Source of the DNA: Alphaproteobacteria bacterium
GTDB taxonomy: Bacteria > Pseudomonadota > Alphaproteobacteria > Micropepsales > Micropepsaceae
NCBI GenBank assembly: GCA_019245415.1
Contig: JAFARO010000013.1
Coordinates: 62,001-126,000 of the forward strand
Direction: 5' to 3'
Length of the DNA: 64,000 nt
The notes beneath the pieces are model-generated. The model saw only the letters and a program-made list of their open reading frames with translations. It had not been told where the DNA came from and ran no database searches. Made by a program: the position numbers and the translations under genes. Positions 47,883 through 55,722 of this stretch are shown here, piece by piece (position 1 is the stretch's first letter; each line of letters starts with the position of its first letter).

Positions 47883-47904
47883 GCCCGGTTCGCCTGCGCC
47901 GGGC
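47883..47904 (-). terminator. possible terminator after the second XRE gene
   Basis: GCCCGG and CCGGGC arms around a 10-nt loop lie 12 bp downstream of the stop of the gene at 47917-48162 (minus strand). The following T-rich stretch is interrupted, so it is a weak candidate. Confidence 0.3.
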
Positions 47905-47916
47905 GCGGATCCGAAC

Positions 47917-48162
47917 TTACTTGAGGAGGCGAACGCCGCGGCCGCCGTGATTTGTCGCGGCGCCTTCTCCGATCAGGACGATTCCGGAACTCTGGAGCGC
48001 ATCGATGAGCTTCATGAGGGAATCCACGTTTCCACGGATCACGCCATCGCTCGCCTCCATCCGCTGAATGGTCGGCACCGACAATCCGGAGCGCTTGGCG
48101 AGCTGACGCTGGTCGATGCCGGCCAGCGCACGCGCGGCGCGCAATTGTGCTGCGGTGATCAT
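47917..48162 (-). CDS. small XRE-family regulator 2
   Basis: A protein of 81 residues, nearly all of it a helix-turn-helix domain (AARALAGIDQRQLAKRSGLS, then VPTIQRMEASDG) and a short C-terminal end (GEGAATNHGGRGVRLLK). It is a clear paralogue of the first hyf-operon gene 145 bp downstream, sharing domain order and several blocks. It is preceded by a perfect 8-bp-arm palindrome at 48187-48204, unlike the operator of its paralogue, so the two probably recognise different sites. Its target may be the hyf-like operon, itself, or the divergent methyltransferase gene (inference). Confidence 0.85.
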   Translation of the reverse strand: MITAAQLRAARALAGIDQRQLAKRSGLSVPTIQRMEASDGVIRGNVDSLMKLIDALQSSGIVLIGEGAATNHGGRGVRLLK

Positions 48163-48186
48163 TTGCCCTTGGCTTCCGACGCGATC

Positions 48187-48204
48187 GTGGAACTAAAGTT
48201 CCAC
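48187..48204. promoter_or_regulatory. palindromic operator upstream of XRE regulator 2
   Basis: A perfect inverted repeat GTGGAACT-AA-AGTTCCAC, 25 bp upstream of the regulator ATG and between it and the divergent methyltransferase-like gene. Its symmetry and position suggest a binding site for the regulator. Confidence 0.7.
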
Positions 48205-48325
48205 CACAAGCGATTTGTCAAACATAATTCCTTATGTGTGAAATGCTGCAACGACCGGTTTGACCGGACGAAGGCGTCGAGTTCTTCTTGGGCCGGGTGC
48301 CGGGTCCAATCAGGGAGCCGTTCGT

Positions 48326-49048
48326 TTGATTCGGTTGGCGGAGTACGATTCACCGTTCGGGACGATATCGATCTGGAAATCCCGCAAATCCGGATCGTTG
48401 ATCTATCAGCAGAACGGGCATTGTCAGAGCGAGGGCGATGGCAACGGGACGAGCCTGGCGGGCTATGTTCACGCGATCTTCGGCCTGATCTGGCAATCGA
48501 ACGCGCAGTCGATTCTCATCATCGGCTGTGCCGGCGGCACGTTGGCGACGATGTTGGCCCGTGCCAGCCGCAAAGTGGCGATCGTCGATATCAATCCAAC
48601 GGCCTTTGCGCTTGCCAAACTCTATTTCGAGTTCCCGCCATCGGTCGTTTGCCATATCGCGGACGGAGAGGCATTTCTTGCCGCACGGGCCGACACGTTC
48701 GATTCGATCGTGCTGGATGCCTATCAGGGAGATGTCATCCCGCGTCATCTACGGACGGCGAGGCTCTTCCAACGCGTGCGCAAGAGGCTCCGTCCGAAAG
48801 GCACTGTATTTGCCAATGTGCACCTCACGGACCGGGCCGATGACGGCGCCGACAGGCTTGCGCGAGCCATGGCCGGGTGTTGGGCCGACATCCGCATTCT
48901 CGACACCACGGGATTGAGCGAGCGAAACGCGATCGTCATGGCCGGCTCCGTCGCGGCGCTCAGACCGCCGACGCTGATCTTTCCACCAATAGTGGAAGCG
49001 GCCGAGGTGGAGGCCGAGCTGAGAGCGATGCGGTTTCGCAAACCTTGA
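48326..49048 (+). CDS. spermidine-synthase-like methyltransferase-fold protein
   Basis: A protein of 240 residues from TTG 48326, chosen because CAGGGAG lies 8 nt upstream; the open frame extends to 48260 without a better start. The Rossmann core has ILIIGCAGGTLATMLARAS (motif I), KVAIVDINP (acidic residue after strand 2), and then DTFDSIVLDAYQGDVIPRHL. This resembles the SpeE-like fold and other class I SAM-dependent proteins. The family of stand-alone SpeE-like proteins often lacks polyamine-synthase activity, so the substrate is not known. It is divergent from XRE regulator 2. Confidence 0.75.
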   Translation: MIRLAEYDSPFGTISIWKSRKSGSLIYQQNGHCQSEGDGNGTSLAGYVHAIFGLIWQSNAQSILIIGCAGGTLATMLARASRKVAIVDINPTAFALAKLYFEFPPSVVCHIADGEAFLAARADTFDSIVLDAYQGDVIPRHLRTARLFQRVRKRLRPKGTVFANVHLTDRADDGADRLARAMAGCWADIRILDTTGLSERNAIVMAGSVAALRPPTLIFPPIVEAAEVEAELRAMRFRKP

Positions 49049-49117
49049 CGACCGCTTCCACTACCTCCAGTTCAAGTTTATCTAGAAACGGCTTCGTAAA
49101 AGGCACCGGCGGCGCAC

Positions 49118-49624
49118 ATGAGGATAACTGCGGCGTTTCTCATTGGGCTATTTCTTGTTGCCGCAGACCCATCGGACTCAAGTGCAGGTATAGGAGAAAT
49201 TTCGAAGCCCACGATTTCTCGATCGCTTTCACACGAATTTGGCGCTGCGCGCGGAAGCTTCCTCGTTCCAAGCGGACTCATAAGCGAGCAAATAATGATG
49301 GCGTTAGGTATTCCAAACCCGGATTTGCAGCTCGCAAGCGGCGAATACCTTGTATCCGGCTGCCGCCCACATAGTTGTGATGAAAAAGCAGCCGTAATTG
49401 TCACGCCAAGAGGGATGGTAATGGCCGCTGGGCTCATAAACTTTCATTGCCATCGCCTTTTCACAAAGTCGGGCAAGCCAATACGTTGCGATGCGAGACC
49501 TCGCCTTACGCTTTTCTTGAAGCAAAATTCCAGTCGGTTCGATTTGAAGCGGCAACTCAAGAATTGGGCATCGCATCAAACACTCATCGAAACCACCGAA
49601 ATCCATTTGCTGCCGTCTGGTTAG
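49118..49624 (+). CDS. exported Ivy-like lysozyme-inhibitor candidate
   Basis: A protein of 168 residues from ATG 49118. A signal peptide (MRITAAFLIGLFLVAADP) is clear. The central part GEYLVSGCRPHSCDEKAAVI contains the C-x-x-x-x-C loop with PH (GCRPHSC), which matches the CKPHDC active loop of Ivy-type inhibitors of C-type lysozyme. Strands around it (TPRGMVMAAGL) fit too. In Ivy the loop plugs the lysozyme active site; here one residue differs (Ser for Asp). It would protect the cell wall in the periplasm. The 45-residue C-terminal tail is not recognised. GC content is lower than that of the neighbours. Confidence 0.6.
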   Translation: MRITAAFLIGLFLVAADPSDSSAGIGEISKPTISRSLSHEFGAARGSFLVPSGLISEQIMMALGIPNPDLQLASGEYLVSGCRPHSCDEKAAVIVTPRGMVMAAGLINFHCHRLFTKSGKPIRCDARPRLTLFLKQNSSRFDLKRQLKNWASHQTLIETTEIHLLPSG

Positions 49625-49699
49625 GGCCGACATCAACAACGGTTGGGGGCGTATGGCGCGGACAATGCGCGCCGGCCGCAATGCATTGCGCGCGTTGGG

Positions 49700-49834
49700 T
49701 CAGGTATCTTCGCGCAGCTCCAGCCACATGGCGCTAAGCACGGCGAGCGTGCAGTCAAAGCCCAATCCCAGCACCCAGGAGAAATACCACGCATCAAGAG
49801 CCCGGGGGCTTTCGCCGGACGGCCGCAGCCTCAC
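49700..49834 (-). CDS. possible small membrane protein of 44 residues, or a remnant
   Basis: On the minus strand a frame from GTG 49834 to TGA at 49700-49702 encodes a basic start (RLRPSGESPRALD) and a helix-like segment (WYFSWVLGLGFDCTLAVLSA) ending in MWLELREDT. There is no clear ribosome binding site. It may be the tail of a lost gene. Otherwise 49625-49888 holds no gene; plus-strand frames here look random. Confidence 0.25.
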   Translation of the reverse strand: MRLRPSGESPRALDAWYFSWVLGLGFDCTLAVLSAMWLELREDT

Positions 49835-49888
49835 CCTAGGCCGGGAGGCGTTTTTGGGCTACCTCAGTGCTGCGCCCCGACGTGAGGT

Positions 49889-51133
49889 ATGAGCGTGAGC
49901 AAAGACTTTCCCATCGAAGAGCTTCGCGCGAAGTTCCCGGCGCTTGGGCGTGCCGCCCCGTTCGTGTATTTCGACAACGCTGCAGGCGCCCAGGCGCCGC
50001 AAGGCGTGCTCGACACGGTGGCGATGCATCTTCTGGACTTCAATGTCCAGCGTGGCGGGCGTTATCCCAAGAGCGTCGAGGTCGACCGCGTCATCGCGGC
50101 GGCGCGCGCCAAGGTCGCGGCCTGGATCAATGCGCGCGATGCGTCCGAGATCTGCTTCGGGCTGAACGCGACCTCGTTCATCCGCATGGTGAGCCTCGCC
50201 ATCGGCCAAACCCTGAAGCCCGGGCGCAACCGCATCGTCGTCACCGATCTCGATCATGCGGCCAACATCTCGACCTGGCAGGCGCTGGAGCCGATGGGCG
50301 CCGAGATCGTATTCTGGAAGATGCGCGGCGACGGCACCTTGCATCTCGAGGACCTGCTGCCGCTGCTCGACGAGCGCGTGCGCATCGTCGCCTGCACAAC
50401 GGTCAGCCATGCGCTGGGTTCGCTGGTCAATGTGGGCCAGGTCGCGCACGCGGCGCATTGGGTGGGCGCGGAGCTGTTCCTCGACAGCGTGCATTACGGT
50501 CCCCACGCGCCGGCAGACGTACAGCGCTGGGATTGCGACTATCTGGTGTGCTCGGGCTACAAGGCGTTCGCACCGCATATGGGATTCCTCTGGGGGCGGC
50601 GCGAGCTGCTCGCGGCGCTGCCGTTCTTCCGCGAGGATTTCATCCCCGACGAGCCGCCCTACAAGGTCGAGGCCGGCACCTTCGTCTATGAAAACGTCGC
50701 CGGCATGGGCGCGGCGGTCGACTATTTCGAATCCTTGGGGCGCCATCTCGATCCGAAGTCGAACACGCCGCGCGGCGCCATCGAAACCGCGATGGAGGCG
50801 ATCCAGGGCTACGAGCACCAACTTTCCGCCGCCATGCTGACGGTGCTGCGGGACGCAGGCGCTATCGTCTATGGCATTGCCGATCCTGAGCGCGCTCAGG
50901 AACGCGTGCCGACGATCTGCTTCAATCTGCCGGAGAACCATCCGCGCGACGTGGTGCTGCGTATGGCGGAGGAAGGCTTTGGCATCCGCGACGGCCATAT
51001 GTACGCCCCGCGCCTGATGGCGCGGCTCGGCCTCGCCATGGACCGCGGCTGCGTGCGCGCCTCGCTGGTGCATTACAACACGCTCGCGGAAGTGGAGCGT
51101 TTCGGGGAAGCGCTTCGAAAAATCGCGACATAG
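49889..51133 (+). CDS. class V aminotransferase, cysteine-desulfurase-like without the active-site Cys
   Basis: A 414-residue PLP enzyme of the SufS/NifS/CsdA fold. The PLP lysine is Lys225 in CSGYKAFAPHMG, and the Asp199 that holds the pyridine nitrogen is in FLDSVHYG. The N-terminus has YFDNAAGAQAP. In SufS the sulfur-carrying Cys sits in TGHHCA; the aligned stretch here is DGHMYAP, so Tyr replaces Cys. It is therefore unlikely to supply persulfide sulfur and more likely catalyses another elimination or lyase reaction. No suf genes are nearby. A long inverted repeat follows at 51144-51304. Confidence 0.88.
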   Translation: MSVSKDFPIEELRAKFPALGRAAPFVYFDNAAGAQAPQGVLDTVAMHLLDFNVQRGGRYPKSVEVDRVIAAARAKVAAWINARDASEICFGLNATSFIRMVSLAIGQTLKPGRNRIVVTDLDHAANISTWQALEPMGAEIVFWKMRGDGTLHLEDLLPLLDERVRIVACTTVSHALGSLVNVGQVAHAAHWVGAELFLDSVHYGPHAPADVQRWDCDYLVCSGYKAFAPHMGFLWGRRELLAALPFFREDFIPDEPPYKVEAGTFVYENVAGMGAAVDYFESLGRHLDPKSNTPRGAIETAMEAIQGYEHQLSAAMLTVLRDAGAIVYGIADPERAQERVPTICFNLPENHPRDVVLRMAEEGFGIRDGHMYAPRLMARLGLAMDRGCVRASLVHYNTLAEVERFGEALRKIAT

Positions 51134-51143
51134 AGCACCACCT

Positions 51144-51304
51144 GTCATCCCCGGCCGAGCGAAGCGAGGGGAAGGGGACCCAGGTGCCGATCGCAATACA
51201 ATTCGCGACGGTTCGCTTTGCATAATTCGGCGATAGTGTGCCAGCGTCTCGACCTGGGTCCCCTTCCCCTCGCGTTGCTGTCGCACCGCTCGGCCGGGGA
51301 TGAC
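51144..51304. repeat. long inverted repeat between two plus-strand genes
   Basis: GTCATCCCCGGCCGAGCG (51144-51161) is the inverse complement of CGCTCGGCCGGGGATGAC (51287-51304). Further inside, GAGGGGAAGGGGACCCAGGT faces ACCTGGGTCCCCTTCCCCTC. The ~80-bp centre is unique and AT-richer. It resembles a pair of REP units facing each other. It would form a long hairpin between the aminotransferase and amidohydrolase genes. Confidence 0.8.
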
Positions 51305-51324
51305 AATCTTTGCAAGGATCGAAC

Positions 51325-52734
51325 ATGCGTGCGCCGAACCTTCTCGCCTTGATGGCTCTGGTCTTCGCCTCCGCCGCTGCCGCCGAGCCCGTCATCATCG
51401 ACCATGTGACCGTGATCGACGGCACGGGCCGTGCGCCCAAGCCGGACATGGCGGTGGTGGTCGACGGCGGCAGGTTCACGCTGGTGGGACCGAGCATTCT
51501 TGCCAAGTCCATGACGGGGAGGCGCATCGACGGCAGCGGCAAATATTTGATCCCCGGCCTGATGGACATCCATATCCATCTCGCCGGCTTCTCGCGCGGC
51601 AAGGAAACGTCCTGGATTCCCGGCAGCAAGAGCACCGACAAATGGGTCGTCAACCGCAAGGAGGGCGAGCAGGCGCTGGCGAGCTTTCTCTATGCCGGCG
51701 TCACCACCGTGCTCGACGTCGGCAACATCCCGGAGAACATCCTGCCGCTGCGCGGCGACGAGCGCGCCGGGAAGATCCTGGCGCCGCATATTTTTGCCAC
51801 GGGCAATCTCGTCACCTATCCCGGAAGCCACGGCACCGACATCGCCATCAATGTCCGCTCCTGGCCCGAGGCCGAGGCGCAGCTCCAGGCGCAGTTCGAC
51901 AACCAGCAGCCCGACGTGCAGAAGATCACCTATGACGACGAGGGCTGGGGCTCGCGGCCGCTGATCCCGATCCTGCCGCGCGACTTGCTCGAGCACATCA
52001 TCCGCTTCTACAACCTGCACGGCGTGCGCACGACCGTGCATATCTCGAACGAAAGCCGCGCGCTGGAGGCGATCTATTCCGGCGTCGACAGCTTGGCGCA
52101 TACCCCCATCCAGGGGCCAGTGACCGACGCCTTCGTCAGGATGGCGGCAGCGAAACAGGTCCCGATGGCGACGACGATGACCATCGGCGACAATTACTCG
52201 CGCCTGCACGAACACCCCGAATATCTCGACCAGCCGCTCTACGTCGCGACCATGGCGCCGGAGGAGCGCGCGCGGCTGAAGAAACTCGTGGCGGACGGCG
52301 GGGAGACGGCGCTGCGCGGTTCGCCGCCGCTCTATCAGAAGAGCTGGCGGCTCTGGATGAAGACGCAGACGCCGATCCTTGAGGACAATCTGCGCCGCAT
52401 CGATGCGGCGGGCGGCGTCATCGCCACAGGCACCGACACCTCGAACGGCGCCAGCGAACACCGCGAGCTGGAGCTGCTGGCCGAGGCCGGCGTGCCTGCG
52501 CTGCACATCATCCGCGCCGCGACCTACAACGCCGCGCGCTTCCTCGGCAGGCAGGAGACCATGGGCTCGATCGAGGAAGGCAAGATCGCCGACGCCGTGC
52601 TGCTCTCGGCCGATCCGCTCGCCGACATCAATAACTGCAAGTCCATCCTGATGGTGATGAAGGCGGGCGCGATTATCGACGAAAGCCAGCTCGACCTCGC
52701 GGGCGGGAAGCAGAAGAGGAGGATGGCGCAATAA
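51325..52734 (+). CDS. exported amidohydrolase-family protein
   Basis: A protein of 469 residues from ATG 51325. It has a signal peptide (LLALMALVFASAAAAEP) and the metal-dependent amidohydrolase fold. The first metal motif is GLMDIHIHLAG, an internal His is in TTVHISNES, another in DSLAHTP, and a late Asp is in IATGTDTSNG. The final beta-sandwich closes with GSIEEGKIADAVLLSADPLADI. Similar periplasmic proteins act as imidazolonepropionase-like or Xaa-Pro-type dipeptidases. The substrate is not determined. Confidence 0.88.
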   Translation: MRAPNLLALMALVFASAAAAEPVIIDHVTVIDGTGRAPKPDMAVVVDGGRFTLVGPSILAKSMTGRRIDGSGKYLIPGLMDIHIHLAGFSRGKETSWIPGSKSTDKWVVNRKEGEQALASFLYAGVTTVLDVGNIPENILPLRGDERAGKILAPHIFATGNLVTYPGSHGTDIAINVRSWPEAEAQLQAQFDNQQPDVQKITYDDEGWGSRPLIPILPRDLLEHIIRFYNLHGVRTTVHISNESRALEAIYSGVDSLAHTPIQGPVTDAFVRMAAAKQVPMATTMTIGDNYSRLHEHPEYLDQPLYVATMAPEERARLKKLVADGGETALRGSPPLYQKSWRLWMKTQTPILEDNLRRIDAAGGVIATGTDTSNGASEHRELELLAEAGVPALHIIRAATYNAARFLGRQETMGSIEEGKIADAVLLSADPLADINNCKSILMVMKAGAIIDESQLDLAGGKQKRRMAQ

Positions 52735-52740
52735 GAATCT

Positions 52741-52773
52741 CCCTCTCCCCCGCTTCTCCAGCGGGGGAGAGGG
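52741..52773. repeat. palindromic repeat, same arms as the unit inside rsmB
   Basis: CCCTCTCCCCCGC and GCGGGGGAGAGGG form 13-bp arms around TTCTCCA. The inner 11 bp are identical to the arms at 5228-5257. The 190-bp stretch 52735-52923 also has a second imperfect inverted repeat (CAGAACTCAGAAATC at 52798-52812 with GATTTCTGACTTCTG at 52849-52863). The region separates two convergent genes and may end transcription of both. No gene is seen. Confidence 0.8.
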
Positions 52774-52923
52774 TTGGGGTGGGGGGGCTTCGGAAAGCAG
52801 AACTCAGAAATCAGACGTCAAAGTCGATCTGTATCCGCACCTCATTCCGATTTCTGACTTCTGATTCTGACTTCTGGCACCCCCTCACCCTTGCCCTCTC
52901 TATGAAGGGGAAGAGGGAATTTT

Positions 52924-54201
52924 TTAGCTGGCCAACGCCTGCGCCAAATCGGCGATGAGGTCGTCGGGGTCTTCGATGCCGACGGACAGGCGGATGGTCG
53001 TGTCGAGGATGCCGATGCGCTTGCGGATGCCTTCGGCGATACCCGAATGCGTCATCGCGGCCGGGTGGCTCGCCAGCGACTCCGTGCCGCCAAGGCTGAC
53101 GGCGAGCTTGAAGATTTGCAGCGCGTTGAGGAAGGCGAAGGCCTCCCTCTGTCCGCCCCTGATGTCGAAGGAGAAAGTCGAGCCCGCGCCGCTCGACTGC
53201 CGCGCGAACACCGCTTGCGCGGCCTTGTCCTCGATGAAGGGAAGATAGTGCACCTTCGAGACCCGCGGATGATCGCGCAGGAATTCGGCAACGGCGCGCG
53301 CATTGTCGTCGGCGCGGCGCATGCGGAGGCCCAACGTCTCCAGGCTGCGTCCCAGCATCCAGCAGGTGTGCGGATCGAGCTGCGTTCCGATGCCGCCGCG
53401 CAGCGCCTTGATCGGCTCGATCACCGCGCGCGCGCCCAAGGCCGCGCCCGCGATCAGATCGGAATGTCCGCCGACATATTTGGTCAGCGAATAGACCGAG
53501 ACGTCGGCGCCGTGCTCGAGCGGATGCTGGAACACCGGCCCGAGCAGGGTGTTGTCGCAGACGATGATGGGACGGTGCGCCTGGACCTGCGCGATCTCGT
53601 CGGCGATGCGGCGCATCAGGGCGATGTCGACCTGCGAGTTGGTGGGATTGGACGGCGTCTCGATCAGCAGGATGGAGACGCGGCCCTTGGTCATGGCTTC
53701 GCGCGCCACCGCGCGTACCGCGTCCTCGCTGACGCCGTCGACGAAGCCGAGCGACGCGATGCCGAAACCCGACAGGGTCTTGGTCATCAACGTCTCGGTG
53801 CCGCCGTAGAGCGGCTGGGAATGCACGATGACGTCGCCCGGCCGCGCAAAGCTCAGGATCGTCGTCGAGATCGCCGCCATCCCCGAGGCGAACAGGATGC
53901 AGGCTTCCGCGCCCTCATAGACCGCGAGCCGGTCCTCCACGATCTCGCTGTTGGGATGGTTGAAGCGCGAATAGACGAGGCCTGCGCCGGTGCCTTCCGG
54001 AGGTTTGCGGCGCCCGGCGACGTAATCGAAGAAGTCCTTTCCCTCTTCCGCCGAGCGGAAGACGAATGTCGAGGTCAGGAACACCGGCGGCTTGACCGCA
54101 CCCTCGGACAGCGACGGGTCGTAGCCATAGGAGAGCATCAAGGTTTCGGGCTTGAGCAGGTGATTGCCGATGCGGGTCTTGGAGGGCCGGGGGGCGGTCA
54201 T
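52924..54201 (-). CDS. trans-sulfuration PLP enzyme (cystathionine gamma-synthase/methionine gamma-lyase type)
   Basis: A protein of 425 residues of the Cys/Met metabolism PLP family. The PLP lysine lies in [11 protein letters not shown], with [17 protein letters not shown] and the substrate-side [11 protein letters not shown] and [10 protein letters not shown] stretches. The enzyme could replace or remove the gamma substituent of homoserine derivatives, cystathionine or methionine. It has an N-terminal extension of ~25 residues. It stands alone, convergent with the amidohydrolase, and is not linked to the metY/metA operon 6 kb away. Which reaction it performs is not fixed by sequence. Confidence 0.9.
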   Translation of the reverse strand: MTAPRPSKTRIGNHLLKPETLMLSYGYDPSLSEGAVKPPVFLTSTFVFRSAEEGKDFFDYVAGRRKPPEGTGAGLVYSRFNHPNSEIVEDRLAVYEGAEACILFASGMAAISTTILSFARPGDVIVHSQPLYGGTETLMTKTLSGFGIASLGFVDGVSEDAVRAVAREAMTKGRVSILLIETPSNPTNSQVDIALMRRIADEIAQVQAHRPIIVCDNTLLGPVFQHPLEHGADVSVYSLTKYVGGHSDLIAGAALGARAVIEPIKALRGGIGTQLDPHTCWMLGRSLETLGLRMRRADDNARAVAEFLRDHPRVSKVHYLPFIEDKAAQAVFARQSSGAGSTFSFDIRGGQREAFAFLNALQIFKLAVSLGGTESLASHPAAMTHSGIAEGIRKRIGILDTTIRLSVGIEDPDDLIADLAQALAS

Positions 54202-54363
54202 CGTTGTCGTCCGCTGATTGCGCCGGAAGAATCGGCTGTTTCGACCGGCAAGATCAAGCCGCGCCGGATCGAAGGCCGCGCAACCTCCTTACGCCGGATG
54301 TCGATCGCCGTGGCCCATCCGCCTGCGCCGTGACAAGCTCTCCCGCGATTCCGGGGCTTACGC

Positions 54364-55722
54364 ATGACCCAACCATCGATCGTCGAGCGCGAAAGCGGCC
54401 TGCACAAGGGCCTGAGCCAGCGCCAGGTCGTGATGATCGGACTGGGCGGCGCCATCGGCACCGGCCTGTTCATGGGCTCGTCCATCGCCATCGGCTATGC
54501 CGGGCCGGCGGTGCTGCTCAGCTATGCCATCGCCGGATTCATCGCGATGGTGATGGTGTTCTCGCTGTCGGAGATGGCGGTGGTGCATCCCGCGGCAGGC
54601 TCCTTCGGCGTCTATGCCGAGACCTATCTGGGCCCCTGGGCCGGCTTCGTGGTGCGCTACACCTATTGGTTCGCGCAGGTGATCGCGATCGGCGGCGAGG
54701 CGGTCGCGGTGGGCATCTACATGACCTGGTGGTTCCCGGACACGCCGGTGTGGCTGTGGGCGCTCGGCTTCTCGCTGGCGCTGCTCTGGGTCAATGCGCG
54801 GCCGGTGAAGAATTTCGGCTCGATCGAATACTGGTTCGCACTCATCAAGGTAACCGCCATCGTCACGTTCATCGTGCTCGGTGTGGGACAGGTGCTGCGC
54901 CACAGCGGCATCCACAATTTGACCGGACTTCCCGGCGGCTTCCTGCCCAACGGAATCGGCGGCATGTGGATGGCGGTGATCATGGGCGTGCTGTCGTTCT
55001 ATGGCATCGAGGTGATCGCGGTGACGTCGGCCGAGGTGCCCAATCCCGAGATCGCGATCCCGCGCGCGCTGCGCACCATGGCGCTGCGGCTGTTCCTTTT
55101 CTACATCCTGGCGCTGGGCATCGTGGTCAGCGTCGTGCCCTGGACCGAGACCGGCGCCAGGGTGGTGTCGCAGAGTCCCTTCGTGCGCGTCTTCGCCCAT
55201 ACCGGCATCGCCTATGCCGCGGGGATCATGAATTTCGTCGTCGTCACCGCCGCGCTCTCCAGCATGAACACCAACATCTATCTCTGCGCGCGCATGCTGT
55301 TCTCGCTGTCGCGGGGCAACTATGCGCCCAAGGCTTTCGGGCGGCTGACCGTGGGCGGCGCGCCGCTCGCCGCCACGCTGTTTTCGGGCGCCTTCATTCT
55401 GCTCTCCGCGGCCGTGTCGCGCTTCACCCCGCTGGCCTACAACTATCTGCAAGGCATCGCACTTTTCGGCGCGATCATCGTGTGGATGGTCATCCTGGCG
55501 AGCCATCTGCGCTTCCGGCGCGCCCATGCAGAGCGCACCCTGCCTGTGCGCATGCCGTTCTTTCCGGTGCTGCAGATCCTGGGCCTCATCTTGCTCGGCG
55601 CGGTGCTGACGACCATGGGGCTCGACCGGGCCTGGAACATCTCCTGGATCGTCGGCGTGCCGTGGCTGGTGCTGCTGACGGTCGTATATTGGCTATGGAA
55701 GCGGGCGCGGTTCAGTAGTTGA
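54364..55722 (+). CDS. amino acid permease (APC family, AAP/GABA-permease type)
   Basis: A protein of 452 residues with 12 predicted membrane helices. The N-terminus (GLHKGLSQRQVVMIGLGGAI, then GTGLFMGSS) is the APC-superfamily substrate-binding helix 1. Later signatures SFYGIEVIAVTSAEVPNP and SSMNTNIYLCARMLFSLSRG match the proline/GABA/lysine permease group. It would import an amino acid with protons. It overlaps the convergent CDGSH-cupin gene by 11 bp at its end. Substrate is unknown. Confidence 0.92.
   Translation: MTQPSIVERESGLHKGLSQRQVVMIGLGGAIGTGLFMGSSIAIGYAGPAVLLSYAIAGFIAMVMVFSLSEMAVVHPAAGSFGVYAETYLGPWAGFVVRYTYWFAQVIAIGGEAVAVGIYMTWWFPDTPVWLWALGFSLALLWVNARPVKNFGSIEYWFALIKVTAIVTFIVLGVGQVLRHSGIHNLTGLPGGFLPNGIGGMWMAVIMGVLSFYGIEVIAVTSAEVPNPEIAIPRALRTMALRLFLFYILALGIVVSVVPWTETGARVVSQSPFVRVFAHTGIAYAAGIMNFVVVTAALSSMNTNIYLCARMLFSLSRGNYAPKAFGRLTVGGAPLAATLFSGAFILLSAAVSRFTPLAYNYLQGIALFGAIIVWMVILASHLRFRRAHAERTLPVRMPFFPVLQILGLILLGAVLTTMGLDRAWNISWIVGVPWLVLLTVVYWLWKRARFSS

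Noticed and set aside
49859-51286. A 475-residue frame antisense to the class V aminotransferase
   Set aside because: Shadow frame; the PLP enzyme on the plus strand has clear motifs.
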